DNA of 13,106 nt from CAYOLL01 sp964404765 [NCBI: uncultured Gemmatimonadota bacterium] (GCA_964404765.1 CAYOLL010000165.1:1-13106), one strand, 5' to 3'. Positions 7,412 through 12,780 are shown, counted from the stretch's first letter. Notes: generated by a model not told the origin, from the sequence alone. Numbers and translations are program-made.

Positions 7412-8449
7412 ATGCAACAATTAAACCTTTTCTTTTTTATTGCAATTCTTCTTAGCATTTGCAATTGGCAATGTACCAAAAAAGAAGTAAGTGCTGATAG
7501 AATGGTAGAACGAGGTGGTCTTGTTTATGAAATCAACCAGGAGAAGCCTTTTAGTGGGGTCTCCAGCAAACTGTACGCCAACGGTCAAAAGAAATACGAC
7601 GTTTCTTACCAAAATGGCAAGCGAGTGAGTTGCAACTTTTGGACCAACAATGGCGTGAAACTTAATACGACCATCATGGAGGTTGTGAGGATCAAAGGCG
7701 GAACCTTTCAAATGGGTGATATTTGGGAGGATAAATCTGGTGACGAAAAACCGGTAAAAGTAACCCTCCAAGATTTTGAGTTGGGCAAGTATGAGGTGAC
7801 CAATGCACAGTTTGCGGCTTTTTTGATTGAATATGAGAGCGTAACGGTCAAGGAAGGCGAATATAAGGATAAACGAATGATCTATGAAGATGATCGAGGT
7901 AGTTTGGGTTTAAAACAGGTAAACGGCCAGTGGCTGCCAGCCCCCGGCTATGAAAATCACCCGGTCGTTTGTGTGACTTGGTATGGGGCCAATGAGTTTG
8001 CCCATTATTACGGCTACCGCCTGCCCAACGAGGCCGAATGGGAATACGCAGCGAGCTGGAAAAATGACGGTGGCAAACACAAATGGGCCGGCACGAGCGA
8101 AGAGAGCAAATTGGGCGATTTTGCTTGGTATACGAAAAACTCCTCTGATTTGGGACAGGGTCATCCAGATTACGGAATCCACTCGGTCGGTCAAAAGAAT
8201 CACAGCGGCTTGAGCCTGTATGATATGAGTGGCAATGTGTGGGAGTGGTGTGCTGACAACTTGCACCGTTATGCCGATTTGTCAGACGAGGGTAAATGGC
8301 TTAGTGTGGGTGATTCACAGTTAAAAATAATCCGCGGCGGTTCGTGGAATGACGATCCGGATTTCTGTCGGTCAATCACCCGTAGCTGGAATAGACCGGG
8401 CGACATTGGCAGCATCCTAGGTTTCCGTGTGGCAGCGGACGTCAAGTGA
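7412..8449 (+). CDS. SUMF1/FGE-fold protein, probable lipoprotein or exported protein
   Basis: This 345-residue protein starts at ATG 7412 with GGAG seven bases upstream. Residues 1-21 form a hydrophobic export segment ending in SICNWQC, which could be a non-standard lipobox with Cys21. Residues 36-83 (LVYEINQEKPFSGVSSKLY, ANGQKKYDVSYQNGK) resemble a MORN/YwqK-type repeat. Residues 90-343 are a formylglycine-generating-enzyme-like domain: RIKGGTFQMGD, YEVTNAQFAAF, HPVVCVTWYGANEFA, YRLPNEAEWEYAA, YDMSGNVWEWC, IIRGGSWND and ILGFRVA. Genuine FGE needs two Cys near the C-terminal motif. Only Cys319 is seen there, so sulfatase activation is unlikely and a binding or structural role is more plausible. 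It stands alone between boundary copies 4 and 5. Confidence 0.85.
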   Translation: MQQLNLFFFIAILLSICNWQCTKKEVSADRMVERGGLVYEINQEKPFSGVSSKLYANGQKKYDVSYQNGKRVSCNFWTNNGVKLNTTIMEVVRIKGGTFQMGDIWEDKSGDEKPVKVTLQDFELGKYEVTNAQFAAFLIEYESVTVKEGEYKDKRMIYEDDRGSLGLKQVNGQWLPAPGYENHPVVCVTWYGANEFAHYYGYRLPNEAEWEYAASWKNDGGKHKWAGTSEESKLGDFAWYTKNSSDLGQGHPDYGIHSVGQKNHSGLSLYDMSGNVWEWCADNLHRYADLSDEGKWLSVGDSQLKIIRGGSWNDDPDFCRSITRSWNRPGDIGSILGFRVAADVK

Positions 8450-8486
8450 CTATCACAACTTGATTCCCAAACATTAGACTATTGCT

Positions 8487-8509
8487 TGGGCCCACCCGTG
8501 TCCGAGACC
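8487..8509 (+). repeat. Vestigial extra fragment of the boundary repeat
   Basis: TGGGCCCA followed by CGTGTCCGAGA matches the segment encoding WAQELVSE in copy 5, with a small internal deletion. It sits just upstream of copy 5 and looks like a decayed seventh copy. The match is short, so it could be chance. Confidence 0.4.
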
Positions 8510-8519
8510 TCTATTTCCA

Positions 8520-8656
8520 ACCCGGACTTTCTGGCCACCCGCGCCGTGTGGGCCCAGGAACTCGTGTCCGAGAACAAGGACGTGTACCGGGCGGAATGGC
8601 TGGCGTGGTTGATGTTGAAGGGGGCGGAGTAGCAAATTTCAATTTGCCAGTAAAAC
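8520..8656 (+). repeat. Boundary copy 5 of ATPase 3' end
   Basis: Reads PDFLATRAVWAQELVSENK and onward to the TAG at 8630-8632, then AATTTGCCAG and the beginning of the shared flank. Against the native 37 codons it has eight differences, of which seven are synonymous and one is D to N at the first codon. The flank is conserved up to AAAACGG. Confidence 0.92.
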
Positions 8657-8660
8657 GGAT

Positions 8661-8688
8661 TTGACTTGAGGCAAATCATGCCTATATT
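8661..8688 (+). promoter_or_regulatory. Promoter with internal palindrome upstream of brnT operon
   Basis: TTGACT (8661-8666) and TATATT (8683-8688) are separated by 16 bp, a good sigma-70-type promoter. Between the boxes lies the palindrome AGGCA-AATCA-TGCCT (8669-8683), positioned where an antitoxin-repressor could block RNA polymerase. The same promoter and palindrome recur at 9679-9706. Confidence 0.65.
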
Positions 8689-8712
8689 TCCAATTTAAAT
8701 CGGAGTTGAATC

Positions 8713-8988
8713 ATGGAATTTGAATGGGACCCGGACAAAGCGGCCCTTAATTTGAAAAAACACAATGTCTCTTTTCAGGAAGGGACAACTGTATTTGACG
8801 ATCTACTTTCGACAACGTTTCCAGACCCGGATCATTCAATCGGGGAAGATCGTTACATCATCATTGGGGTATCACACAACGGACGATTGCTGGTGGTAGG
8901 CCATACTGACCGTGGAAATCGAACTCGCATAATTCATGCGCGAGAGGCGACCCGTATAGAAAGGAAATTTTATGAAGAGAAAAAATAA
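8713..8988 (+). CDS. brnT: BrnT-family toxin, first gene of three-gene operon
   Basis: This 91-residue protein is a clear BrnT-family member: MEFEWDPDKAALNLKKHNVS, then FPDPDHSIGEDRYIIIG, LLVVGHTDRG and HAREATRIERKFYEE. The HTDRG and AREAT-RER segments include the conserved His, Arg and Glu positions of the RelE-like toxin. ATG 8713 has CGGAG seven bases upstream and a good promoter at 8661-8688. It overlaps the next gene by 17 bp. The frame is intact, in contrast to the truncated duplicate at 9731-9869. It is a different lineage of BrnT from that at 2827-3114. Confidence 0.9.
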   Translation: MEFEWDPDKAALNLKKHNVSFQEGTTVFDDLLSTTFPDPDHSIGEDRYIIIGVSHNGRLLVVGHTDRGNRTRIIHAREATRIERKFYEEKK

Positions 8989-9205
8989 GATCGTGACGGA
9001 AGATGAACTGCGTCCCGAATATGACTTTGCCCTAATGCAGGGCGGCGTTAAAGGCAAATATGTGGAGCGTTATCGGGCGGGCACGAATTTGGTTTTGCTT
9101 GCTCCGGACGTTGCCAAAGCCTTTCCAAATGACGACGCCGTGAATGAAGCGTTGCGCCTGTTAATAAAGATTGCGCAGCGACAGCAATTGATACACGCTG
9201 TTTGA
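8972..9205 (+). CDS. Putative antitoxin partner of BrnT (not typical BrnA)
   Basis: This 77-residue protein has ATG 8972 inside the end of brnT and AAGGAA five bases upstream. It reads DELRPEYDFALMQGGVKGKY, then VERYRAGTNLVLLAPDVAKAF, FPNDDAVNEALRLLIKIAQ. A small family with this RPEYDF...GGV.GKY...GTNLVLL.PDVA..FP layout commonly accompanies BrnT or similar toxin genes. The second half (strand, then DVAKAF/DAVNEALRLL helices) is compatible with a ribbon-helix-helix-like DNA-binding unit. Antitoxin function is inferred from position and size; I do not see an explicit BrnA N-terminal motif. Confidence 0.65.
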   Translation: MKRKNKIVTEDELRPEYDFALMQGGVKGKYVERYRAGTNLVLLAPDVAKAFPNDDAVNEALRLLIKIAQRQQLIHAV

Positions 9206-9220
9206 AAAAGGAGTTCTCAC

Positions 9221-9490
9221 ATGAGCGCAACTTTAACCCCCGATGTATTGCAAGACGATGTGGCCGTTTCATTGGCCAAAGTCATGGCCATTGCCAACAA
9301 AAAAGCCCGCGAATTGGGCGTGGATGTGTTGCGATCGCTGATTTTTATCACCCAAAGTCTGGATAACAACCAAAGCTTATGGCGCATCAATTACGGTCCG
9401 AAAGATTATCGCAATCGTCGTGGCGGCGATGTGCTGATTGAAGTGGACGCTTCCAGTTTTGGGATCATTCGGACGTTGCACGGGCAGTGA
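9221..9490 (+). CDS. Small hypothetical protein, third gene of brnT operon
   Basis: I do not recognise this 89-residue protein. The start is well set: ATG 9221 follows AAGGAG by seven bases and lies 15 bp after the antitoxin stop, so it is co-transcribed. The first 55 residues are helical and hydrophilic (DVAVSLAKVMAIANKKAREL). The end is strand-rich, with WRINYGPKDYRNRRGGDVLI followed by EVDASSFGIIRTLHGQ. That W...Y....GGD..IEVD..G.I pattern resembles PepSY-like or immunity-type folds only loosely. No signal peptide is present. It ends 13 bp before boundary copy 6, so it belongs to the same cargo unit as the toxin pair. It may be a passenger or an extra regulatory component. Confidence 0.6.
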   Translation: MSATLTPDVLQDDVAVSLAKVMAIANKKARELGVDVLRSLIFITQSLDNNQSLWRINYGPKDYRNRRGGDVLIEVDASSFGIIRTLHGQ

Positions 9491-9503
9491 TGGAGCGATA
9501 GAT

Positions 9504-9634
9504 GACCCGGACTTTTTGGCCACCCGCGCCGTGTGGGCGCAGGAACTCGTGTCCGAGAACAAGGATGTGTATCGGGCGGAGTGGCTGGCGTGGTTGATAT
9601 TGAGGGCGGCGGAGTAGCAAATTTCAATTTGCCG
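9504..9634 (+). repeat. Boundary copy 6 of ATPase 3' end
   Basis: Begins with DPDFLATRAVWAQELVSENK and ends at TAG 9615-9617 plus AATTTGCCGG. Relative to the native end, differences are synonymous until the last codons, where ATG became ATA, AAG became AGG and GGG became GCG. Its 3' flank is interrupted by a small hairpin (9645-9663) compared with copy 5. Confidence 0.92.
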
Positions 9635-9644
9635 GACGCGGAGC

Positions 9645-9663
9645 GACAAAACGCAGTTTTGTC
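9645..9663. repeat. Small REP-type hairpin inserted in copy 6 flank
   Basis: GACAAAAC-GCA-GTTTTGTC is a perfect 8-bp stem with a 3-base loop. Copy 5 and copy 6 flanks align on both sides of it, so about 33 bp including this hairpin were gained in copy 6. It has the same AAAC...GTTT design as the hairpins at 6063-6113. Confidence 0.65.
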
Positions 9664-9678
9664 AGCAAAAAAACAAAT

Positions 9679-9706
9679 TTGACTTGAGGCAAATCATGCC
9701 TATATT
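9679..9706 (+). promoter_or_regulatory. Duplicate of the brnT promoter and palindrome
   Basis: TTGACT, 16-bp spacer with AGGCA-AATCA-TGCCT, and TATATT repeat 8661-8688 exactly in layout. It would drive the truncated brnT copy. It may also act as a decoy operator for the antitoxin of the upstream operon. Confidence 0.6.
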
Positions 9707-9730
9707 TCCAATTTGAATGGGTGTTGAATC

Positions 9731-9869
9731 ATGGAATTTGAATGGGGGGACCTGGACAAAGCGGCCCTTAATTTGAAAAAACACAATGTCTCTTTTCAGG
9801 AAGGGACAACGGTGTTTGACGATCCGCTTTCGACAACGTTTCCAGACCCGGATCATTCAATCGGGGAAG
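9731..9869 (+). pseudogene. Truncated duplicate of brnT
   Basis: The first ~46 codons of the brnT gene at 8713 are repeated almost exactly, including upstream promoter and start region, with a 3-bp in-frame insertion after codon 5. Identity stops at GGGGAAG (8848 in the intact gene, 9869 here). At that point the sequence switches to the 3' end of an unrelated TPR gene on the opposite strand. The C-terminal half with the catalytic-type residues is missing, so it cannot be a functional toxin. It arose by tandem duplication of copy-plus-brnT, about 1 kb downstream of the original, followed by replacement. Confidence 0.9.
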
Positions 9870-9871
9870 GC

Positions 9872-10057
9872 CTACTTCCCGGCGGCCTGACGAAACTGCG
9901 TCAGCTTGCTTTGGTACTTCGCGTCCAAATGGGCGGCCCGCTCCATCACTTTCAAAGCTTCGGATTTATCGCCGCTGGATAGCAGAACTTCCGCCAGCGT
10001 GTCCAAATAGTTGGCCTCGTCCGGCTGCAGGGCGACGGCGGCTTGGGCCAAGCGCCC
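9872..10057 (-). pseudogene. 3' end fragment of a TPR-repeat protein gene
   Basis: On the minus strand, 61 codons are open and end at a TAG (9872-9874). The residues DEANYLDTLAEVLLSSGDKS and EALKVMERAAHLDAKY have the TPR helix-turn-helix spacing (Y..LAEVL...G....AL..M..AA.LD). There is no start: a TAA lies immediately upstream in frame at 10058-10060. So only the terminal part of a longer gene is present. Its stop codon lies within 3 bp of the truncation point of brnT, so this is again a gene 3' end brought in up to, or just past, its natural stop. The family usually mediates protein-protein contacts; here it is dead. Confidence 0.75.
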
Positions 10058-10119
10058 TTACATTTACTTTGAAAAATCAACCTGCCTATTGATGCTGACC
10101 CAAAAAAAGGAACTGTAAA

Positions 10120-10323
10120 ATGAAACTCATTCTGGAAATTGAAACCGACCATGAATTGGAACAGGTTTTGAAAGCTTTTAACCGTAAAACCGTTCGCACG
10201 CGATTATCGGCGGGGGTGCGGCAACAACGCCTCCAGATATTATTCGATCAATGTCCAATCCAGCTGCCCAAAAATTTTAAGTTCAACCGTGAGGTATTGT
10301 ATGAGCGTCCGAGCCTTCGTTGA
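10120..10323 (+). CDS. Small VapB-like antitoxin candidate
   Basis: This 67-residue protein has ATG 10120 with AAGGA about eight bases upstream. It begins MKLILEIETDHELEQVLKAF and ends FNREVLYERPSLR. The short N-terminal strand and helix, the basic middle (RKTVRTRLSAGVRQQRLQIL) and the C-terminal FNREVLYE toxin-binding-like tail are as expected of an antitoxin encoded just ahead of a PIN toxin. The next reading frame, overlapping by 23 bases, is indeed the start of a PIN-domain gene. Assignment rests on this context; I do not recognise the family firmly. Confidence 0.55.
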   Translation: MKLILEIETDHELEQVLKAFNRKTVRTRLSAGVRQQRLQILFDQCPIQLPKNFKFNREVLYERPSLR

Positions 10324-10414
10324 TACCAACCTGCTGATTTACGCCGCCGGGAACCCAAATTGCTTGCAGGTTTCAGCTTGTTTTGCCCCGGCGGGGCAAC
10401 CCGTTTGTAGATAA
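10301..10414 (+). pseudogene. vapC-like PIN toxin stub, truncated
   Basis: From ATG 10301 the frame encodes MSVRAFVDTNLLIYAAGNP, the first strand of a PIN domain with the metal-binding Asp in FVDTN. After codon ~19 the homology ends and the frame runs into the palindromic element at 10383-10548, reaching a TAA at 10412-10414 after 37 codons. The remainder of the toxin, with the other acidic residues, is not found after the element. So this is an inactivated vapC with its antitoxin gene still intact upstream. Confidence 0.75.
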
Positions 10415-10548
10415 AAATCCCGCGTATTTTGAGTGTGATCAAGCCCCATCGGGGCGATCTGTGAAACATAGACAGGTCGCCCCGATGGGGCTTTTTTTAT
10501 GGATTGGTTGGGTTTGCAATTCTACAAACAGACTGCCCCGCCGGGGCA
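10383..10548. mobile_element. REPIN/MITE-like palindromic element
   Basis: The outer ends are inverted repeats of 27 bp (10384-10410 and 10522-10548) with three mismatches. Each contains the small palindrome TGCCCC-N3-GGGGCA and ends in TTTGTAG on the inner side. In the centre, AAGCCCCATCGGGGCGA (10441-10457) pairs perfectly with 10477-10493 and is followed by a T-run, which could also terminate plus-strand transcription. The layout of paired palindromes in inverted orientation is that of REP doublets or MITEs moved by a transposase in trans. It truncates the vapC-like gene. Confidence 0.6.
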
Positions 10549-10601
10549 AGAATAACAAACCGTGCCACCTATATTTAGGCAAAAATAAATTTTGCTACTC
10601 C

Positions 10602-10629
10602 AAAAAAAAATTTGCCGCGCCCTGCGCGG
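10602..10629 (-). terminator. Rho-independent terminator of the caspase gene
   Basis: Read on the minus strand, CCGCGC-AGG-GCGCGG is followed by GCAAA and then nine T. It lies 54 bp after the stop codon of the caspase-family gene. A further small palindrome (GCAAAA/TTTTGC, about 10579-10595) lies beyond. 10630-10682 shows nothing else. Confidence 0.65.
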
Positions 10630-10682
10630 GGGAAAAGCAAAAATAAGCAAATAATTCAAAGTGTCAAATATACAACATGTCC

Positions 10683-12128
10683 TCAGCGAACTGCGCGAAC
10701 GTAGTCGTAGTAGCCAATGTCGACGTAGAGGCAATAGCCATTGCTGAAATAGACCACCCACGCCCGCGAGGCGTTTGACGAAATACCGTCACTATTTGCC
10801 AAATTATCGGCAGTCCAACACCACCGCTGTGTTTTATCAAACAAAGGGTCAATATACAAATCCCCGTTCAGTTTCTTCGCTTCCATCAGGCTCATCGCTT
10901 CTTCCAGCGTCGGCAAGCGCCAATCGCTGTAACCGGCAAAGCGGTCTTGGTTCAATTGGGCGATATATTTCTTCGCGTCAGCATAAGTCATTTCATTCGA
11001 CGAACCGCCTTGCTGCCACATCAACCCGCTGGCCTGGTCAAAAATAGTTTTTCCATCGGCTTGCTTCTCAAATTGATTGACAAAGCCCTTGCCGTTGGGG
11101 TTGTTAAATCCTTTTGTCCATGAGTACTCCAAGCAAAAAAATTCGTTGCGCTTGAGCATCTGGCCCACTTCATCCGGGCTCAGGGCATTATCCGGCTGGG
11201 AGCGAAAGACCGGGCGGCGCGATGTTTCGGCCGGGGTGGTCGGTTCAATCTCGCCGCGGCGTTGGCCGTTGCCTGGGTTGGTGTCGGCCGGTCTGGTCCG
11301 CTCCGCCTTTGTTTGGGGCGAAGGCAGCAGGAACTCGCCCTGTTCATGGCCGGGCAAAGTAGCAAAACCGGGCGTCTGGTAGCTGTTGGTGGCCGCCGGG
11401 GTCACGTAGGTCACTAACTCGGTAAAGGTGACCCAACCGTCTAAGTTCAGGTCGGCCAGACCGTCGCGCAACCCTTTCAACAAATAGCCGGTAAAAACGC
11501 TGTGGCCGCCGGAGCCGCCGTCCTGCACTTCCTGGTTCTTGCCGCCGGCGGTCAAGATCTGGCGGGCGATGCGCTTGCTGACGGCGTCCAAATAATTGGG
11601 CACGTCCGGACTAATGCCGCTGCCGCGCGTACCCAGCGTCCCGCCATAGCAGGAATCCATGATAAAAGCCTGGTGTTTGGCGTTGCCCATTTTGCGGGAT
11701 TGCTTGCGCAGCTCGTCCATGTCAATCCAGCCGGAGCTTTCGCTCGCGCCGTCGTAAGGCACAATGTAACCCCAATCTTCGCCGCCGACGGTGTTGGTCG
11801 TGCCGTGTCCGGCAAAAAAGATCAGCACGGCGTCGTTTTTGCCCAGAACCGGGGCAATCTTGTCCTGCAAGGTGGCAATAATGGCCTTGTGCGTGGCCTG
11901 GCCGTCGTACAGGGCGTGCACGGTGTAGCCCTGGCCTTTCAGGTAGGCGGCCATGCTTTCGGCGTCGCGGCGGGCGTAGCTCAGATCGGGCCAACGGCTG
12001 TTTTGGTAGTCGTTGATGCCGATGACGACGGCGTATTGCTTGCCGTAAAAAGATTGGGCCAGGGCCGGCGTCACAACGGCGCACAGCAGCAAGCCCGCTA
12101 ATAGGCTGAAAAATATTGACCGGTTCAT
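10683..12128 (-). CDS. Secreted caspase-family (C14) protease with C-terminal Lcl-C/DUF1566 domain
   Basis: This 481-residue protein starts at the ATG at 12128 (AGAGG five bases upstream); ATG 12131 and GTG 12134 are too close to that site. Residues 1-25 are a signal peptide ending PALAQ. Residues 29-245 are a caspase/metacaspase p20-like domain: YAVVIGINDYQNS, LIFFAGHG (His108) and FIMDSCYGG (Cys160) supply the catalytic dyad. DLNLDGWVTF (227-236) resembles an EF-hand calcium loop. A Pro/Arg-rich linker (about 268-315) leads to a DUF1566/Lcl-C domain (about 360-481: GLMWQQGG, YSDWRLPTLEEA, WCWTADN, RAWVVYFSNG, YVRAVR). This C-type-lectin-like fold commonly binds ligands. The protein is probably an envelope or extracellular sensor-protease. 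Its final residues look like a hypervariable region. Confidence 0.9.
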   Translation of the reverse strand: MNRSIFFSLLAGLLLCAVVTPALAQSFYGKQYAVVIGINDYQNSRWPDLSYARRDAESMAAYLKGQGYTVHALYDGQATHKAIIATLQDKIAPVLGKNDAVLIFFAGHGTTNTVGGEDWGYIVPYDGASESSGWIDMDELRKQSRKMGNAKHQAFIMDSCYGGTLGTRGSGISPDVPNYLDAVSKRIARQILTAGGKNQEVQDGGSGGHSVFTGYLLKGLRDGLADLNLDGWVTFTELVTYVTPAATNSYQTPGFATLPGHEQGEFLLPSPQTKAERTRPADTNPGNGQRRGEIEPTTPAETSRRPVFRSQPDNALSPDEVGQMLKRNEFFCLEYSWTKGFNNPNGKGFVNQFEKQADGKTIFDQASGLMWQQGGSSNEMTYADAKKYIAQLNQDRFAGYSDWRLPTLEEAMSLMEAKKLNGDLYIDPLFDKTQRWCWTADNLANSDGISSNASRAWVVYFSNGYCLYVDIGYYDYVRAVR

Positions 12129-12197
12129 CATCACCTCTGTGTTTTATTGATCTGTTACTCGGCTTATGCTAGATGACACCGCGGTTTTGATTGCAAG

Positions 12198-12545
12198 TTA
12201 GCATAAAGCCATCTCCGCCGCACGCCCTACAATACTCTTATCATCCACAAATTCCAGCGGCGGTTGGTTCCGGCCATGTTCCCACATCAGCGAAAAAAAC
12301 CAAATGCCGCTTTCGCCAATGCAAAAATCCGCGGGCGTAAAGGTCATTTTGGAATCTAACGGCGGCTCAGGTCGTTCCGGCGTATACTCGGCAAACCAGC
12401 CAAACGCCTCGCCCTGCCAGGGCTTGCCGGCGGCATGGAGTTTGGCGGCAAATGCGCGCACTTCCTTTAAGTCAGGCACGATGATTGGCACGATTGGATC
12501 ATACGGTTCGCTCCAATTGGGCAATTTTGCTTTAATGGCGACCAT
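12198..12545 (-). CDS. Hypothetical protein paired with DUF4160 gene
   Basis: I do not recognise this 115-residue protein. ATG 12545 is preceded by AGGAG about ten bases upstream and overlaps the DUF4160 stop by 14 bp, so the two are one operon. The first part (AIKAKLPNWSEPYDPIVPII and VPDLKEVRAFAAKLHAAGKPW) may act as a binding segment. The rest contains WQGEAFGWFAEYTPERPEPP, FTPADFCIGESGIWFFSLMW and DDKSIVGRAAEMALC. It is soluble, without signal or membrane segment. DUF4160 genes are usually followed by a DUF2442 gene in toxin-antitoxin-like pairs; this partner is not DUF2442 by eye. A 69-bp gap separates it from the caspase gene downstream. Confidence 0.65.
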   Translation of the reverse strand: MVAIKAKLPNWSEPYDPIVPIIVPDLKEVRAFAAKLHAAGKPWQGEAFGWFAEYTPERPEPPLDSKMTFTPADFCIGESGIWFFSLMWEHGRNQPPLEFVDDKSIVGRAAEMALC

Positions 12546-12780
12546 GTTTCTTTTGCTCCTTGCTCCAGGCGGCTAAAATATCTTCATGAAATTCTCGTAC
12601 AATTCGTTCAATTTCTTTCAACTCGTGATCGCGGAAACGACCGGCACGGGCAATGGCAATCGGTTCAATCCAAAATTTGGCTTCTTTGCCCTCTTTGCCG
12701 ACATGAACATGGATCGGCTCAGCCAAATCGGCTTCATAAAACCAGAATTTGTACCCGCGAACACGCAAGACAACCGGCAT
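12532..12780 (-). CDS. DUF4160 family protein
   Basis: This is an 82-residue protein from ATG 12780. The start MPVVLRVRGYKFWFYEADLA followed by EPIHVHVGKEGKEAKFWIEP is the DUF4160 signature (RxxGYxFxFYSxD..EP.HVHV...G..AKFWL-type). The second half is helical (FRDHELKEIERIVREFHEDI). The family is thought to belong to toxin-antitoxin-like pairs, though a mechanism is not established. The frame remains open upstream, but those codons do not match the family. The GGA seven bases before the ATG is a weak ribosome binding site. A good promoter at 12836-12864 lies about 55 bp upstream. Confidence 0.85.
   Translation of the reverse strand: MPVVLRVRGYKFWFYEADLAEPIHVHVGKEGKEAKFWIEPIAIARAGRFRDHELKEIERIVREFHEDILAAWSKEQKKHGRH

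Noticed and set aside
2605-9634. CRISPR array or integron attC sites as explanation of the regular repeats
   Set aside because: Repeats are 50-205 bp of coding sequence separated by 0.5-2.7 kb of genes, not short repeats with spacers. No palindromic attC-like structure at the boundaries and no integrase or Cas gene is seen.
9731-9982. 83-codon open frame starting at the duplicate brnT
   Set aside because: Only the first ~46 codons match BrnT. The rest is antisense to a TPR gene fragment, so the open frame is accidental.
11502-12101. Plus-strand open frame of 199 codons opposite the caspase gene
   Set aside because: The minus strand encodes a clear caspase with intact His/Cys dyad. The plus-strand translation is Ala/Gly/Val-rich without a domain.
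10683-12128. Template repeat or reverse transcriptase for the possible variable region
   Set aside because: I looked on both strands and found no second copy of the caspase 3' end and no reverse transcriptase motif within the window, so the DGR idea remains a hypothesis.
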